Shown here: piece after piece, positions 33,738-45,575 of the stretch | Position numbering within the stretch: the stretch's first letter is position 1 | Layout of the letters: every line of letters begins with the position of its first letter | Assembly: GCA_032690845.1 (NCBI GenBank) | Contig: CM064417.1 | Span: forward strand, 12,554,501-12,618,500 | Reading direction: 5' to 3' | Length of the DNA: 64,000 bases | Source: Eleusine coracana subsp. coracana | Taxonomy: Eukaryota; Streptophyta; Magnoliopsida; Poales; Poaceae | Position numbers and translations under genes: made by a program | Notes under the pieces: generated by a model | What the model was told of the DNA's origin: nothing | Databases searched by the model: none | Seen by the model: the letters and a program-made list of their open reading frames with translations, nothing else

Positions 33738-35493
33738 AATTTAAATTAAAATATGTTAAATGGATGTATTTTAGTTAAATGGGTAATTAAGGGTTATTAA
33801 TTTAAACTAAAATATGTTAAACCCTTGTCATTAATGAACTTAATTACTTTTATTCTGAAGGAAATACTTCAGACAAGAGTAATTAAAAATTTTTAGTCTA
33901 AATATTTATTTGAGTCATCATTTCCAATGCATTGCATGTCATATTTCATGCATCGTTAATACTAACTTGCGATATGTCGATAAATCATATAGGACCCGGG
34001 ATTGTCGAGCCGTGTGCTGACTGTGGGCCCGAGGTGGTAATTGTTGAGACTGCTCCCGCACCCGAATCGTCACTTCGGACGAAACCCAAGGCAAGCCCCG
34101 GTGCATCCCACTTATGTTTATAAATTCTTTCTTTTATCACAGTCAGTCGAGTCATGCCTGTGCATTAGGTTCCAGGAATTTGATTGACACCCACCTGCAT
34201 CACTACCGTATCCTATGATGTTTTTACCCTATGCAGGTACAGGTAGCACGATAGGCGCTATGCTTATGTCATAGGATTGTCGGTAGCACTGCATACGATG
34301 ATCTTAAAGCATGGAGGCTTTAAGTTGATTGAGACTTTAAGAATTTAAATAAAAGTGATGGTGATGATTGAGACCGGACGGGCCCCGTAGAGGAAAGGGC
34401 AAAGACTGGGTCTTGCAAGGTGGTAGCCCCGTCCGTGTCAAGTTAGGACCAAACCGTTGGCGGCTCTGTGAACAAGTATTGAACAGTACGGTCTACATGC
34501 TGGTTTATGGGATCTAGTAAGCTGATGTACCCTAACTACCTTAGTGGTAGGACGTAGCCAACTTTCTTTTTCTGGCTGTTAGTGAGAATGAAGTCTCACG
34601 GGAGGGAAATGGTGGTAGGGATGGGTATCTAGTGGGGTCTCCATATTCCCGGGGAAGTTGGAAACGGATCGACCTCTGGTTGGGGTTAGTGGGAAAAGTT
34701 GTCATATACGACCAATGCGGTGCATATGTGTCGTGTAGTCGGGTTTTTACCCAGCTTGGTAGAAATTGATTCGAATCGCTGTCCCTCGCAGCAATGAGTA
34801 CCGCTTGTTCGCTTGGTGCGAATGGAGATAATTGAGAGTATCAAGAAGGAGGAGCATTATTTAAAATTATTTAGTTTGGCTTGATAAATTTTGATTGCAA
34901 TAGTTGTAGGATGCAAACCTTATTATTAATGAACAAAATCTTGAGCTAAAATTTGAAAATAGATATCCACTGGTAGGTGCTGTTTTTCGCAAGACTGAGT
35001 CAACCCACCAGCCCAGGGCTGAAGCATTCTAGATGTCGGCCTTAGCGAGCCACGTTGACGGGTCAGACTTGCGGAGTATATTAGATACTCAGGGTTTGTT
35101 CAATTTATTATTTGGTTAGGTGGGGAGCCAAGCTCCTATGGATGGTCAGAAGGCATGCCAGAGAAAGGACAAGTGCTGGAGGTTCTCTTCAATGGGAACG
35201 TATTCCGTCTCCAGAAGAATAGAAAACTAGGTGTGTCTCCGAGAGTGAGTGGGAATGAACGTGGTTTAAAACTTGTTTTATTTAATGTTGGTCAAACTTC
35301 TATTAAGTTCACAAATCTTTGTTGTAATAAATATTTCTCCGCTGCAAACTCTCATCTATTCTTTTTGAAAACCTCGTTGTATTATACCATGATGTAATAT
35401 ATTTGGGCTTGTGAGAATGTATGTGCTGTTGTAATTCGCTTCGTCGAGTGTTCTCCTGTACACGGTCCTGGTCATTCTGGAGGGGATGTCACA
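33738..35493 (+). repeat. 5' LTR of Gypsy B (start not exact)
   Basis: The end is clear: GGGGATGTCACA at 35482-35493, followed by GC and the primer site. The last 250 bp recur at 40304-40558. The start abuts the broken Copia A LTR, so the true TG terminus is uncertain and some bases may be lost. The length of about 1.75 kb is reasonable for this group. Confidence 0.7.
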
Positions 35494-35495
35494 GC

Positions 35496-35506
35496 TGGTA
35501 TCAGAG
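35496..35506 (+). other. Primer binding site of Gypsy B
   Basis: TGGTATCAGAG, complementary to initiator tRNA-Met, lies two bases after the LTR end. Confidence 0.85.
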
Positions 35507-35835
35507 AAATACAGGAGCAACGGCATAACATTCTCAAGTCTATTTTCAAAACTCTTTATGAAAATTTTTCTTAGAACCCCACGAGTGAGAACGACAGGGT
35601 AGAAGGACGCGAGAAGACACGAGTGGATGTGCTATCCGTTTAGAATGTGATTCTGACTAGTAACTTATTAACTTTTAATTGCATATTGTTTGCATCATGT
35701 CATTTTTGTATAATTAAAATTTTGGAATTTTGAGGTTTATGTTTGGGTTTATACTGTCAGTTTTCCTCTCACTATTTTGCTATTTTGTTTTACTGTGGGA
35801 AGAAGTGTTTAACTTGTTAAACCTTTTTCCTGTAG

Positions 35836-36477
35836 ATGCCACGGGGACAGAGACGCGTTTGTGGGCCGGGCGCGCAGGGGACGCGTATGGCAGCCTTAGA
35901 GCGTCAGCTCCACGACGTCGAGGCGCAGCTAGCGGAGGTCACTCAGCAGAGAGACCACCGGCAGGTAGCCTTTCGAGAGCGGTTCAAGGCAGACGGACGC
36001 CAGATCCGGGAGTCACGTGCATGGATCACGGAGTCGAGCGCACGGATTGCAGAGTTAGAGGGGAAGATTATAGAGATTACAGAGGATCGAGATGGTTTCC
36101 ACCAGCAGACATTGCACTTGGAGGAGCACATGGCAGGGCATGCTGAGGAGCTTGACAAGACTAGAGAGAGGGTTACGGACGTGGAGGGTCAGCTTACAGG
36201 GGTTACGCAGCAGCGTAACCAGGCGATCGAGATTATGCTCGATTTTGCCGACCAGAGAGACCGGCTTCAGCTACAGCTCCAGAGCGTTATGGAGGCGCAG
36301 CAGATATTGGAGGATCACCATCAGGATCTTCACGTGTAGATTGCACAGTTGCAGCAGCAGATACCGCCACCGCAGGGACAAGCAGCTCCTGAGTCGGGCT
36401 TAGACTCTCAGGGACCCCCTGCTGAGTCCGAGGCTGTACTTGTCTCCGACGCAGATAGTCACGCACCACCACAGTAG
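35836..36477 (+). pseudogene. ORF0-like coiled-coil protein 1 of Gypsy B
   Basis: The ATG follows CCTTTTTCCTGTAG, which looks like a splice acceptor. The frame encodes a long heptad-rich coiled coil (MAALERQLHDVEAQLAEV, IAELEGKIIEITEDRDG, VEGQLTGVTQQRNQA), with a TAG at 36337-36339 after HHQDLHV. The same frame then continues with Gln/Pro-rich sequence to about 36477. It has no known catalytic motif and is distinct from gag. Similar extra ORFs are known upstream of gag in some grass Ty3 elements. Confidence 0.5.
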
Positions 36478-36822
36478 ATGGTGCGAGAGTAGGGATAGAG
36501 CGATAGGAGTAGGAGGATAGCACCATTTTTGCTGACAGGATGTTAGACTGTATAGCCACCAGGTAGGATACTGGAGTTATGAGTGTTTGGATAGTATGGC
36601 GATAGTCGCCACATTTTTGCTGACACAGGTCAGATTGTATAGTGGGTCAATAGTAGACCTAACCACCCCCACTATAGCAATTTATACTAATAGTAGTAGT
36701 AACTATTGTAGCATGTTACTAAGAAATAAAAGTGGATGTTTATAAAAATGTTACAGTGGATTACGTTTAAGGTACGAGTACAAGTTGATATTGATGTATA
36801 TTATTTTTATTTCTCCGCAGAG

Positions 36823-37240
36823 ATGGCCAGTGGTGGTAATGGCATTGGTGAAGCGGAAGGGCAGCAATGTTATTTGTGCCCAGAAAAGGATGTTCGCATA
36901 GCAGAACTGGAAAGCCGACTTCAAGAAAAGGATGAAATGCTGATCATTCAAGAGGGTCAAATAAACAACCAAGTAGAACAACTGACAAACATGGACCAAC
37001 AACTTGCAACGGAAAATGTTACAATCCAACAGTTAGAAGAAGATTTGATTCAGATGCATAATATTTTAATAAACCAGGAACTTGAGCAGCAATAAAATGA
37101 GGAAGCAGAAGAAGAACCAGAAGAAATAATGGACATGGAATCAGTAATAGCTTCAACGGAGATTCCGCCACTCTTGTATGAGAGTGATCAATTGAACGAT
37201 TCTAGGCATCAGGAAGTGACTTCCACGTTTCACGTTGATT
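36823..37240 (+). pseudogene. ORF0-like coiled-coil protein 2 of Gypsy B
   Basis: The ATG lies 2 bases after TTTCTCCGCAG, again acceptor-like. The product starts MASGGNGIGEAEGQQ, then has a CYLCPEKD segment and a coiled coil (VRIAELESRLQEKDEMLI, QLTNMDQQLATENVTIQQLE). A TAA at 37093-37095 interrupts it; an acidic tail follows in frame. Function is unknown; oligomerisation is the only inference the sequence allows. Confidence 0.45.
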
Positions 37241-37447
37241 AGTGACCAGCGTATTAGTTTCAAGATGGTAGGACGAGTAGGGTTGATGTGAACTTTATGT
37301 GGTGACATATGTTTTGTGTCAGGTTTTAAGAAGTTGGAATAAAGTACTATTTTATGTCAAGTTGAGCCATGAAAATGTGTTATTAATTGTTTCTATATTA
37401 TACATGAGTATTGGGAATGCTAATGAAAAAGTTTTTCCTTGAACAGA

Positions 37448-40265
37448 ATGGGTGACACAAGAAATGAAAATGGTGCGGAAAGTTCTCAGCGAGGAGGGGC
37501 AGAAGTGCCACCACCTCCACCCACCCTAGCACAAGCCATTGCAGCCATACTAAATTCTGGTGTGGCACAAGAAGAGTTGCTTGGGCAGATAGCTCAAAAT
37601 ACAGCTCCACCAGAGCATCGTCCCAGTTATCATGCTAATCAGGCAATATATCCGGACTTCATTGCCACTCGTCCGCCTACTTTTTCAGATGTCGGGGAAC
37701 CTCTGGAAGCGGACCATTGGTTGCGTACGATTGAGTCCAAGTTGGAGCTAATCCCTTGCACAGATGACCAGAAAACCTTGTTCGCTACTCAGCAGTTACA
37801 AGGAATTGCTGGAGCCTTGTGGGCAAATCACAAGGCGATGCACCCGCCCGACCATCAATTCACCTGGGTAGAATTTGTTAAAGCATTTCGAGACCATCAC
37901 ATCCCGGAAGGCCTTGTTGATCAAAAGCGGAATGAATTTCTGGCACTAAAACAAGGAGATATGACAGTGCATGAATATTGTAAAGTGTTCAACCATCTAG
38001 CACAATATGCTCCAGAGTATGTGGATACAGAGAGTAAGAAGAAGGCTCGGTTCAAAGGAGGATTGACAAGAAAACTGCAGTCTCGTATCGTTTTGAATCG
38101 GACTGCTAGTTTTAGCGAATTTGTCAGTGATGCCAATATTCTTGAAGATTCTCTCCGTGCCCATAAGGCTGCTAAAGAAAAGAAAAGGACATCGATGGGA
38201 CAGGATAGTGGAGGTCCATCTAAATACAGGTTGGTTTATACATCGCCTACAGGACTGCGTTACCGTGCTACTCCTTCCCGCCCGAACATTTATCGCGCAC
38301 TTCAACCACCACCACAACAATATCGGTTCCATCCACCATATCAGCAGCAGGCTGTGCAATAGCCTCGACAATCTTATTCGGCACCACCACCGAATAATCT
38401 ACCTTGCTATAATTGTGGTCGTCCGGGGCATTTCGCTCGAAGTTGCCCATATCCACCGAAGACAAACAATGCGCCACGTCCACAAGCACCAGGACCAAGC
38501 CAACAGAGGAATTGGCCTAAGAATCCTCCGGTGAAAACAGGACGTGCCAATTTCACCACAATTGAGGAGGTACCAGAAGGAGGACAAATTCTTGCGGGTA
38601 TGTTTTCTATTATTGAGCATCCCGCTATGATATTATTTGATTCCGGAGCTACACATAATTTTATTAGCAAAGCATACGTTCAATGACATCATATCATGCC
38701 ATCTGAACTATCATGCCCACATCTTATTTCTACACCTGGGGGTAAAATACTTGGCAATCAAATTGCTGCAAATATGCCCCTGAAACTGGGTAGTAAAGTT
38801 TATCCCACATCTTTGATCATTTTGGAAGGGCAAGGGTTGGATGCAATACTTGGAATGCAATGGATGCATTTTCATAGGGCAATTCTGGATATAGCTTCTA
38901 GAGCTGTACATCTAGATTCTCCTATTCACGGCGAAGACTGTTTGACTTTAACCATTCCCAAAACCCTCTTGCCCATGGTTAATAAAGTCATTGGCAAAAG
39001 TTTGGAAAAGATACCTATAGTTTCAGAATATCCAGATGTTTTTCCCGAAGACTTACCAGGATTACCTCCTGAACGAGATATAGAATTTAAGATAGAATTA
39101 CAACCGGGAATGGCTCCTATATCTCGAAGATCCTATCGGATGTCCCCCAATGAACTTGCCGAACTAAAGGTGCAATTATAGGAATTGTTAGACAAAGGAT
39201 ATATACGTCCAAGCTCATCACCCTGGGGTTGTCCAGCCTTATTCGTCAAAAAGAAAGATCAAACATTGAGGTTATGCGTGGATTATCGGCCTTTAAATGC
39301 CGTTACTATCAAGAATAAATATCCACTACCTCGGATTGATATTCTATTTGATCAATTAATGGAAGCCAAGGTATTCTCTAAAATAGATCTTCGATCGGGA
39401 TACCACCAAATTCGAATTAGAGCCGAAGACATACCTAAAACAGCTTTCTCTACCAGGTATGGACTCTATGAATATCTAGTGATGTCTTTTGGCCTGACTA
39501 ATGCACCGACACATTTCATGTACCTGATGAATTCAGTATTCATGCCGGAATTGGACAAGTTCGTTGTAGTTTTCATTGACGACATTCTGATTTACTCCAA
39601 GTCGGAGGAAGAACATGCTCAACACTTGCGGATTGTGTTACAACGCTTAAGAGATCACCAATTATATGCCAAGTTCAGCAAGTGTGAATTTTGGTTAAAA
39701 AAGATACCCTTTCTAGGTCATGTGATTTCAGCTGAAGGTGTAGCAGTTGACCCAAATAATGTTCAGAAGGTGTTGGATTGGAAACCACCAAAATCAGTCA
39801 CTCAAATTCGGAGCTTTTTAGGATTGGCAGGCTACTATAGGAGATTTATTCCGAACTTCTCAAAAATTGCTAAGCCAATGACAAAGTTATTGGAGAAAGA
39901 CCGGAAATATGAATGGGTCCAAGAGTGCGAAGAAGCTTTTCAGAGTTTAAAAAGGTTATTGACCTCTGCACCGGTGTTAGCTCAACCAGATTTGGCTAAG
40001 CCATTCGATGTTTACTGCGATGCTTCGGGTACAGGGCTTGGTTGTGTTCTTATGCAAGAAGGACGAGTCATTTCATATGCATCACGACAACTTAGAAAAC
40101 ATGAAGAGCACTACCCAACCCATGATCTGGAATTGGCATCAGTGGTGTTAGCCTTAAAGATCTGGCGACACTACCTTTTGGGAAATTTAGTGCATCTCTA
40201 TACCGATCATAAAAGTCTCAAGTACATTTTTACCCAAGCGGATCTTAATATGCGCCAAAGAAGGT
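37448..40265 (+). pseudogene. gag-pol of Gypsy B: gag, zinc knuckle, protease, RT, RNase H (truncated)
   Basis: The frame from MGDTRNENG is continuous except for three stops: TAG at 38360-38362, TGA at 38684-38686 and TAG at 39179-39181. Domains: gag (PF03732-type) with ADHWLRTIESKLELIPCTDD and GDMTVHEYCKVFN; CCHC knuckle CYNCGRPGHFARSC (about 38405); protease ILFDSGATHNFIS (38630); reverse transcriptase from PSSSPWGCPALFVKKKD, with LCVDYRPLN, FSKIDLRSGYHQIRI and catalytic FIDDILIYS (39575); then RNase H with FDVYCDASGTGLGCVLMQ and YTDHKSLKYIF. It ends at NMRQRRW, just where the next RNase H helix should begin; integrase is absent. Confidence 0.9.
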
Positions 40266-40303
40266 GGTCAAACTTCTGTTTAAAACTTGTTTACCCAAGC
40301 TAC
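40266..40303 (+). other. Filler sequence at the Gypsy B deletion junction
   Basis: Between the broken pol and the LTR piece lie two short copies of nearby LTR words: GGTCAAACTTCTGTT (also at about 40355 and 35290) and TAAAACTTGTTT (also at about 40332), followed by ACCCAAGCTA. Such template-copied filler is typical of error-prone end joining. Confidence 0.7.
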
Positions 40304-40610
40304 CCGAGAGTGAGTGGGAATGAACATGGTTTAAAACTTGTTTTATTTAATGTTGGTCAAACTTCTGTTAAGTTCACAAATCTTTGTTGTAATAAATGTT
40401 TCTCCGCTGCAAACTCTCATCTATTCTTTTTGAAAACCTGGTTGTATTATACCATGATGTAATATATTTGGGCTTGTGAGAATGTATGTTCTGTTGTAAT
40501 TCGCTTCGTCGAGTGTTCTCCTGTACACGGTCCTGGTCATCCCGGAGGGGATGTCACAGCTGGTATCAGAGCAATACAGGAGCAACGACATAACATTCTC
40601 AAGTCTATTT
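40304..40610 (+). repeat. Second Gypsy B LTR 3' end with primer site and start of leader
   Basis: From CCGAGAGTGAGTGGG onward it matches 35239-35554: the LTR end GGGGATGTCACA (to 40558), the primer site TGGTATCAGAG (from 40561) and about 45 bases of leader. The match stops at 40610, where Athila-like gag sequence begins. Because a primer site follows, this is the 5' end of another B copy and not the 3' LTR of the first. Confidence 0.85.
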
Positions 40611-42690
40611 TTGCCCAAACAGGTTAAACATCACGGGAGATGCGAATTTTGAGATCAAGACGGGTCTCATTACCATGGTGCAGACCAGCCCATTCTGTGG
40701 GAAGGCCAATGAGGATGCCAACACCCATGTGCAACAATTTCTGGAGATTTGCATCACCTTCAAGATGAAGGACGTCTCTCAAGACACCATTCGCTATCTT
40801 CTGTTTCTGCTCTCCCTTCTGGGGAGGGCAAAATAGTAGTTATACGCGAACAAGGATGATGTGGGTACTTGGGAAAAATGTTCAGTCGCATTCCTTGCCA
40901 AATTCTTCACGTTTGGCAAAACCAACGCCCTTCGTGTAATAATTTCAAACTTCCAGCAGGAGTCCAAGGAGTCAATCTCCGAGGCTTGGGAGAGGCTGCA
41001 AGAGTACATTGCTGCCTGTCCTTATCACGGGATGGATGAATGGCTTATCATCCAGAACTTTTACAACGAGCTGACTCTATCGACTCGTGATCATATTGAT
41101 GCTGCTGCAGGAGGAGCCTTCTTCTCACTGACCGTTGATAAGGCTAAAGAACTTATTGAGAAGATGGTTTCCAACCAAGGATGGAGTGAAGATCGTCTTC
41201 ACTCATGTTATCGGGGCATGCACACCGTTAAGGAGGTGGACATGCTAGCCGCTAAAATGGACCTCCTCATGAAGAAGATGAGCGAAGAAGCAAAAGGGTA
41301 TGAAGTCGGCACCGTCAACACCATAGACTCTCGCATGACGTGTGAGGTCTACGGCAACATGGGTCACTCAGGCAATGACTGCCCTGAGACTCATGAGGAC
41401 ATGTTGTACATGAATAACAACAACAACGGCTATCATCCACAAGGAGACAACGGGTGGAATCAACCACGCCTGTATTATCAAGGAGGTAAATTTTTTAACT
41501 CTTCCAGTAATCAACCCTCCTTTAAATTTCTTGTCTTAGGCTAGGCTAAAATCAATGAAACCTTTAGTAAAAAGCTTGCAACCAATGACATGACTTTAGA
41601 AAGTATTAATGCTAAGTTAGAAGGTCTTGCTTCTTCCTTTAAGAATCAGCTTAGCTTTAATAAAATGCTAGAAACCCAACTTGCCCAGCTAGCCGCTGCT
41701 GTTCCTCCCTTAGAGTCAGGAAAGATCCTAGGGCAACCCGAGTCTCCCGTTGAAAATATTAATGTGGTGACCACGAGAGGGGTTTAGACCACTCGAAACC
41801 CGCCAAATCCTAACATTGTAGGGATGGATAAGGAAAAAGAAAGACCCTTTGACAAGGATGAAGTGGTACACGACGAGAAGGTGGCTCCACATGAGTTTTT
41901 CGACACCACTGCTATGTCGTTTCCCCGTTGTAACCGGAAGCTGACTGTGGATGAGCAATTCACCCGCTTTGTTGAAGTTATCCAGAAGATCCACATCAAT
42001 GTGCCCTTGTTGGTTATGATGCAAGTACTAACTTATTCCCACTCTCTCAAGGACATCCTTAGCAACAAGCGTCCGATGCCCACCACAGAAGTTGTGAAGT
42101 TGACAAAAGAGTGTAGCGTAGCTATACTCAACCTGCTTCCTGAAAAGAAGAAAGATCCGGGGTGCCCCATGATCACTTGCTCGATCGGGGGGCAAAAATT
42201 CGACCAAGCCCTGTGCAACCTTGGTGCGAGCGTCAGTGTGATGCCCAATGCGGTCTTTGACAAGCTGAACTATACAGCTCTATCCCCTACACCGATGCAA
42301 TTTCAGCTGATTGATTCATCGGTCCGCTATCCTGAGGGAATTGCAGAAGATGTTCTGGTGAAAATCCGAGATTGCTTCATCCCTGTGGATTTGGTGGTGC
42401 TCGACACGGATGTTGAGAAGGAAATGCCGCTCATTCTTGGACGCCTATTTCTAAGCACCGCTGATGCACATTTTGATGTTGGGGCCGGAGAAATCCGTTT
42501 CCTCATCAATAGGAAGGGGGAGAGGTTTGATTTTCGGCCAAGGAGAGAGCAGTGCTCAATGATCAAGATCAAGTATGGGCCAAACCCAAAGAATATTCAA
42601 GAGGTCAAAGTAATACCCCCAAAGAAGGATAACCTTATTCTCTACATAAAGAAGATCATGCGTAAGGAGATGCCATGCCATTTTTAGAAG
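40611..42690 (+). pseudogene. gag and protease of element D
   Basis: The frame runs through the gag domain (ISNFQQESKESISEAWERLQ, CPYHGMDEWLIIQNFYNEL), a degenerate knuckle CEVYGNMGHSGNDCP, and a coiled part (LASSFKNQLSFNKMLETQL). It ends in the protease domain with IGGQKFDQALCNLGASVSVM, where the usual catalytic DLG/DSG reads NLGAS, followed by IPVDLVVLDTDVEKEMPLIL. Tandem TAG codons near 40836, TAG near 41542 and TAG at 41785-41787 interrupt it. The FIPVDFVVLD-type block is a strong Athila mark. The loss of Asp in the catalytic triad suggests an inactive protease. Confidence 0.8.
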
Positions 42691-43614
42691 AAGAACCCAC
42701 CTACGACGAGGCCAAGACTGTGGGTGAAGCCACAACTTGTTAAATCCAAGAAACCACCGACCGCACCAAAGATGAAGAAGGTGGGCAAGTGAAGGAAGTG
42801 CAGCCATCCACGTCCACTTCTCTAGGACCGGATGCCGCAACATCAAGCTAAACACGATGGAGAAAAGTCCCGCTCGTCGGACTTTAAAATTGGTGAGCCC
42901 TTGCCAAAGGTAAATTGGTATTTATCTCATATTTTTATTTTCCTCATTTTTTGCACATTTGAATTTTTCCAAACTTTTGGATTCTTTCAAATTTGCCTCT
43001 GTATTTGCATATTCGGATTTCACACATGCATGTTGGAATTTATTCCAACCCTCTTCTTTGTTTGATAAAAATACAAAATTTGGTTTTCGGTTTCCAACTT
43101 TGAGAAAATATTTTTTCTGAGCAAAATTTTGTCAAAACTTTGAACCTAACCCCTGCGGCTCAGAAAATATAGTTGTTAGGGAGTTGTGGGCCAAAGTGGA
43201 GGACCAGTGGGACCCACCCCTGGTCGGCCGAACACCCATGTTTGGCCGAAGGGGTGTGGGCCTTACCAACCTTGGCCTTTTGCCAACGGTTGAATTTGGC
43301 TCCCCACTAGCCGTTTTTGACCATTTGGGATTTTTCCTATAAATTGAGTGCCCAGGGGAGAGTGTTTTGCCATTCCAAGTTCACTTCTCTTTTCACTCCC
43401 TCCTTCACTCATTTGCTCTTGAGCTCTCACTTTTTTTTCTCCAAAGTTGTCACTCCAAAAGCCACCAAAAATATTTCCCTTTTTAGTTTTCTTTGTTTTT
43501 GGTTTGTTCAAGTCCTTTGCAAAGCTTGGTAAGATCAACACGGCCGACATATTTTATTTGCTAAACCATAACCCGTGTTCGAGTTGTTCTTGTGTTTTTG
43601 CTTAAGTGTTGCAG
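42691..43614 (+). other. Non-coding spacer of element D with promoter-like segment
   Basis: A T-rich stretch is followed by TCGGCCGAACACCC and TTGGCCGAAGG words and a TATAAATTGAG near 43338, with a T/C-rich leader up to the ATG at 43615. It resembles the leader found after Athila-type promoters; an internal promoter for the downstream ORF is possible. Confidence 0.35.
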
Positions 43615-45090
43615 ATGAAGAAGGCTAAGGCATTGATGCAGCAGGTGACACGTTCGGGTTCACGCCGTTCACACGACAGCTCAAGCACAAACTTCTCCAT
43701 TGAGGATGAATCAGCGAGGCACACACCCATTGAGGACAATATGGAGGAGGACGAGCCACACGTTCTTCTCGCCGACATCGACCTCAAGCTGCTGGATGAA
43801 CGGGAGAGACGAGTCTACCATTGCCTACGCAATCGTAGTTTCATCCACACCAGGGCATATGACGATGACCTACTCTCCACTATAGGTATGGACTCCAAGT
43901 TCATTTCTATTTGGAAAGCATTAGGTTGGACCAAATTTGCACACATCACCGAGGCAGGTTCACGCCTCCTCACTATCTAGTTTGTGTGCACCTTGCTGAA
44001 GGATAACGACGGGGTACTTGAACTTAGCATCATTCTTAAGTTTAAAAGTTATTGCAACACTAACTTAGAAGGTGCAACCATGAGATTTGAAAAGGGATCT
44101 TTTTGGCAAAGGATTTTTGGGGAGTTTTCTTGTGAACGTCTTAGGACGAGTGACATTCACAACCCAACTCTACAATTGTGGCATAGGTGGCTTGCTATGA
44201 CTTGTTTCCCTAGACAAGACACTAGACCTATCCGTAACGATGAATTGCGTGTCTTGTTTGCTGCAATTGCTAAAATTCCTTTTGCTCCTGTTGAAGCTAT
44301 GATTGGTCAATGGTTATATTATATTAAAGGATCAGGACCCATTGAATGCACTTGTTTAGTGACCCGTATTGCTGCAGGGGTTGGGGCTTTATCCAATACT
44401 AGATTTGATTATCTTTCTGAGCTTCGTCCCATGATAGACTAAAAATTTCTTGAGCAGGGTCACACTTTAAAGAGGGGTCCTGATGGTTCTATTATCTTTT
44501 ATTACCCCGTCTATACAAACAAAATCCCGTTGCCTAATCCGGGATATCATTTGTATAGTTGTTGGGAACTAAGCATATAGCTACAGAGAGAAGGAATGCC
44601 TGGCAGGTTCGCTGATCGACACACGCGACAAAGCCCGAGGCATGCCACCACTAGTGCAGCCAGGACTACACCACGAGTATATGATTACACTGTAGGCTCA
44701 GAACATTTCGGCGACCCCGTTTGGATGTTCACGCTGCAGTAGTATGAGACTAGAGGTTCGTCTTGGCAGCAAGCTAGTAGTGCACAATGGGGGCAAGGCC
44801 CCGAGTCGATTGAGACACCTCCACATCACGATGGACGTCACTCCTTTTCTGGCTATAGTTATCGTGACTACGGCCCGAAATTGAGGGATCTTACACGGAG
44901 GATGGACGACCTGGATGTGAGAACAGGGAAATTGCAAAACACCCTTGCTACTCACGCCCAGACCACTCGACAGTGGCAGTAGCATAGTGACGACCAGATT
45001 CATCACCTCCAGAAGCAGCTTCGAGCACACCCCAACTATACTGTGGCATACTACCGTTGGAGAGGATTTGATCCTAACCAATAGCCATGA
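43615..45090 (+). pseudogene. ATHILA ORF-1-like reading frame of element D
   Basis: The ATG follows GTGTTGCAG. The product has a basic start (KKAKALMQQVTRSGSRRSH), an acidic segment, then FIHTRAYDDDLLSTIGMDSK and WKALGWTKFAHITEAGSRLL, which matches the recurrent core of the ATHILA ORF-1 family (PF03078) as I recall it. The frame continues through LWHRWLAMTCFPR and RTTPRVYDYTVGSEHFGDP to a C-terminal coiled coil (LTRRMDDLDVRTGKLQNTL). Stops at 43978, near 44440, 44578, 44740 and 44980 break it. Its biochemical role in the family is unclear. Confidence 0.65.
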
Positions 45091-45575
45091 ACAAGAGCAA
45101 GCTTGGGGAAGCAACCCCGCCAAGGTGACTTGTATCTTTCCTTTCATTCTTTTTTCTTTGTTGGACTTACCCTCATAAAAAAAATAAAAATTTGCAAAAC
45201 TAAAAAGAACAAAAATAATAGGTTGTCATGCATGCTAGGGATGTTCATGCCTTCATGTTGAGATGATAAATAGTTGCTCTATTTTATATCTTTTATAGTC
45301 CCTCATATATAACTTAGTACTCTCCCAATTTTTGAGTTTGTTGGCAAAACATGTGATGAGGACATCACTCCTATGGATAGACGCAACACTCCTATAATTC
45401 TGGACTTGCAAGGTCCAATGACTAGAGCTCGTGCACAATGACTAAATTTAGTGGTGAGCTCGTTCCTACATTCTTCGTTATATGTTACTTTTGAAAATGG
45501 TTTGCTATCTAATGATTATATTATGATTAGGAACCATGGAGAGGACCAAGAGATGATGGGAGAAGGACTTGGGTT

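Larger units (their letters stand above)
33738..40265 (+). mobile_element. Gypsy B: Tekay/Del-like Ty3 retrotransposon, 3' half deleted
   Basis: Layout: LTR (to 35493), Met-type primer binding site, two small coiled-coil ORFs, then gag-protease-reverse transcriptase-RNase H in the Ty3 order. Sequence breaks off inside RNase H at about 40265; integrase, any chromodomain and a normal 3' LTR are missing. The long LTR, the extra upstream ORFs and the gag type fit the grass Tekay/Del (RIRE3/RIRE8-like) group, which I recall as carrying an ORF0 before gag. The lineage is inferred from recognition. Confidence 0.75.
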
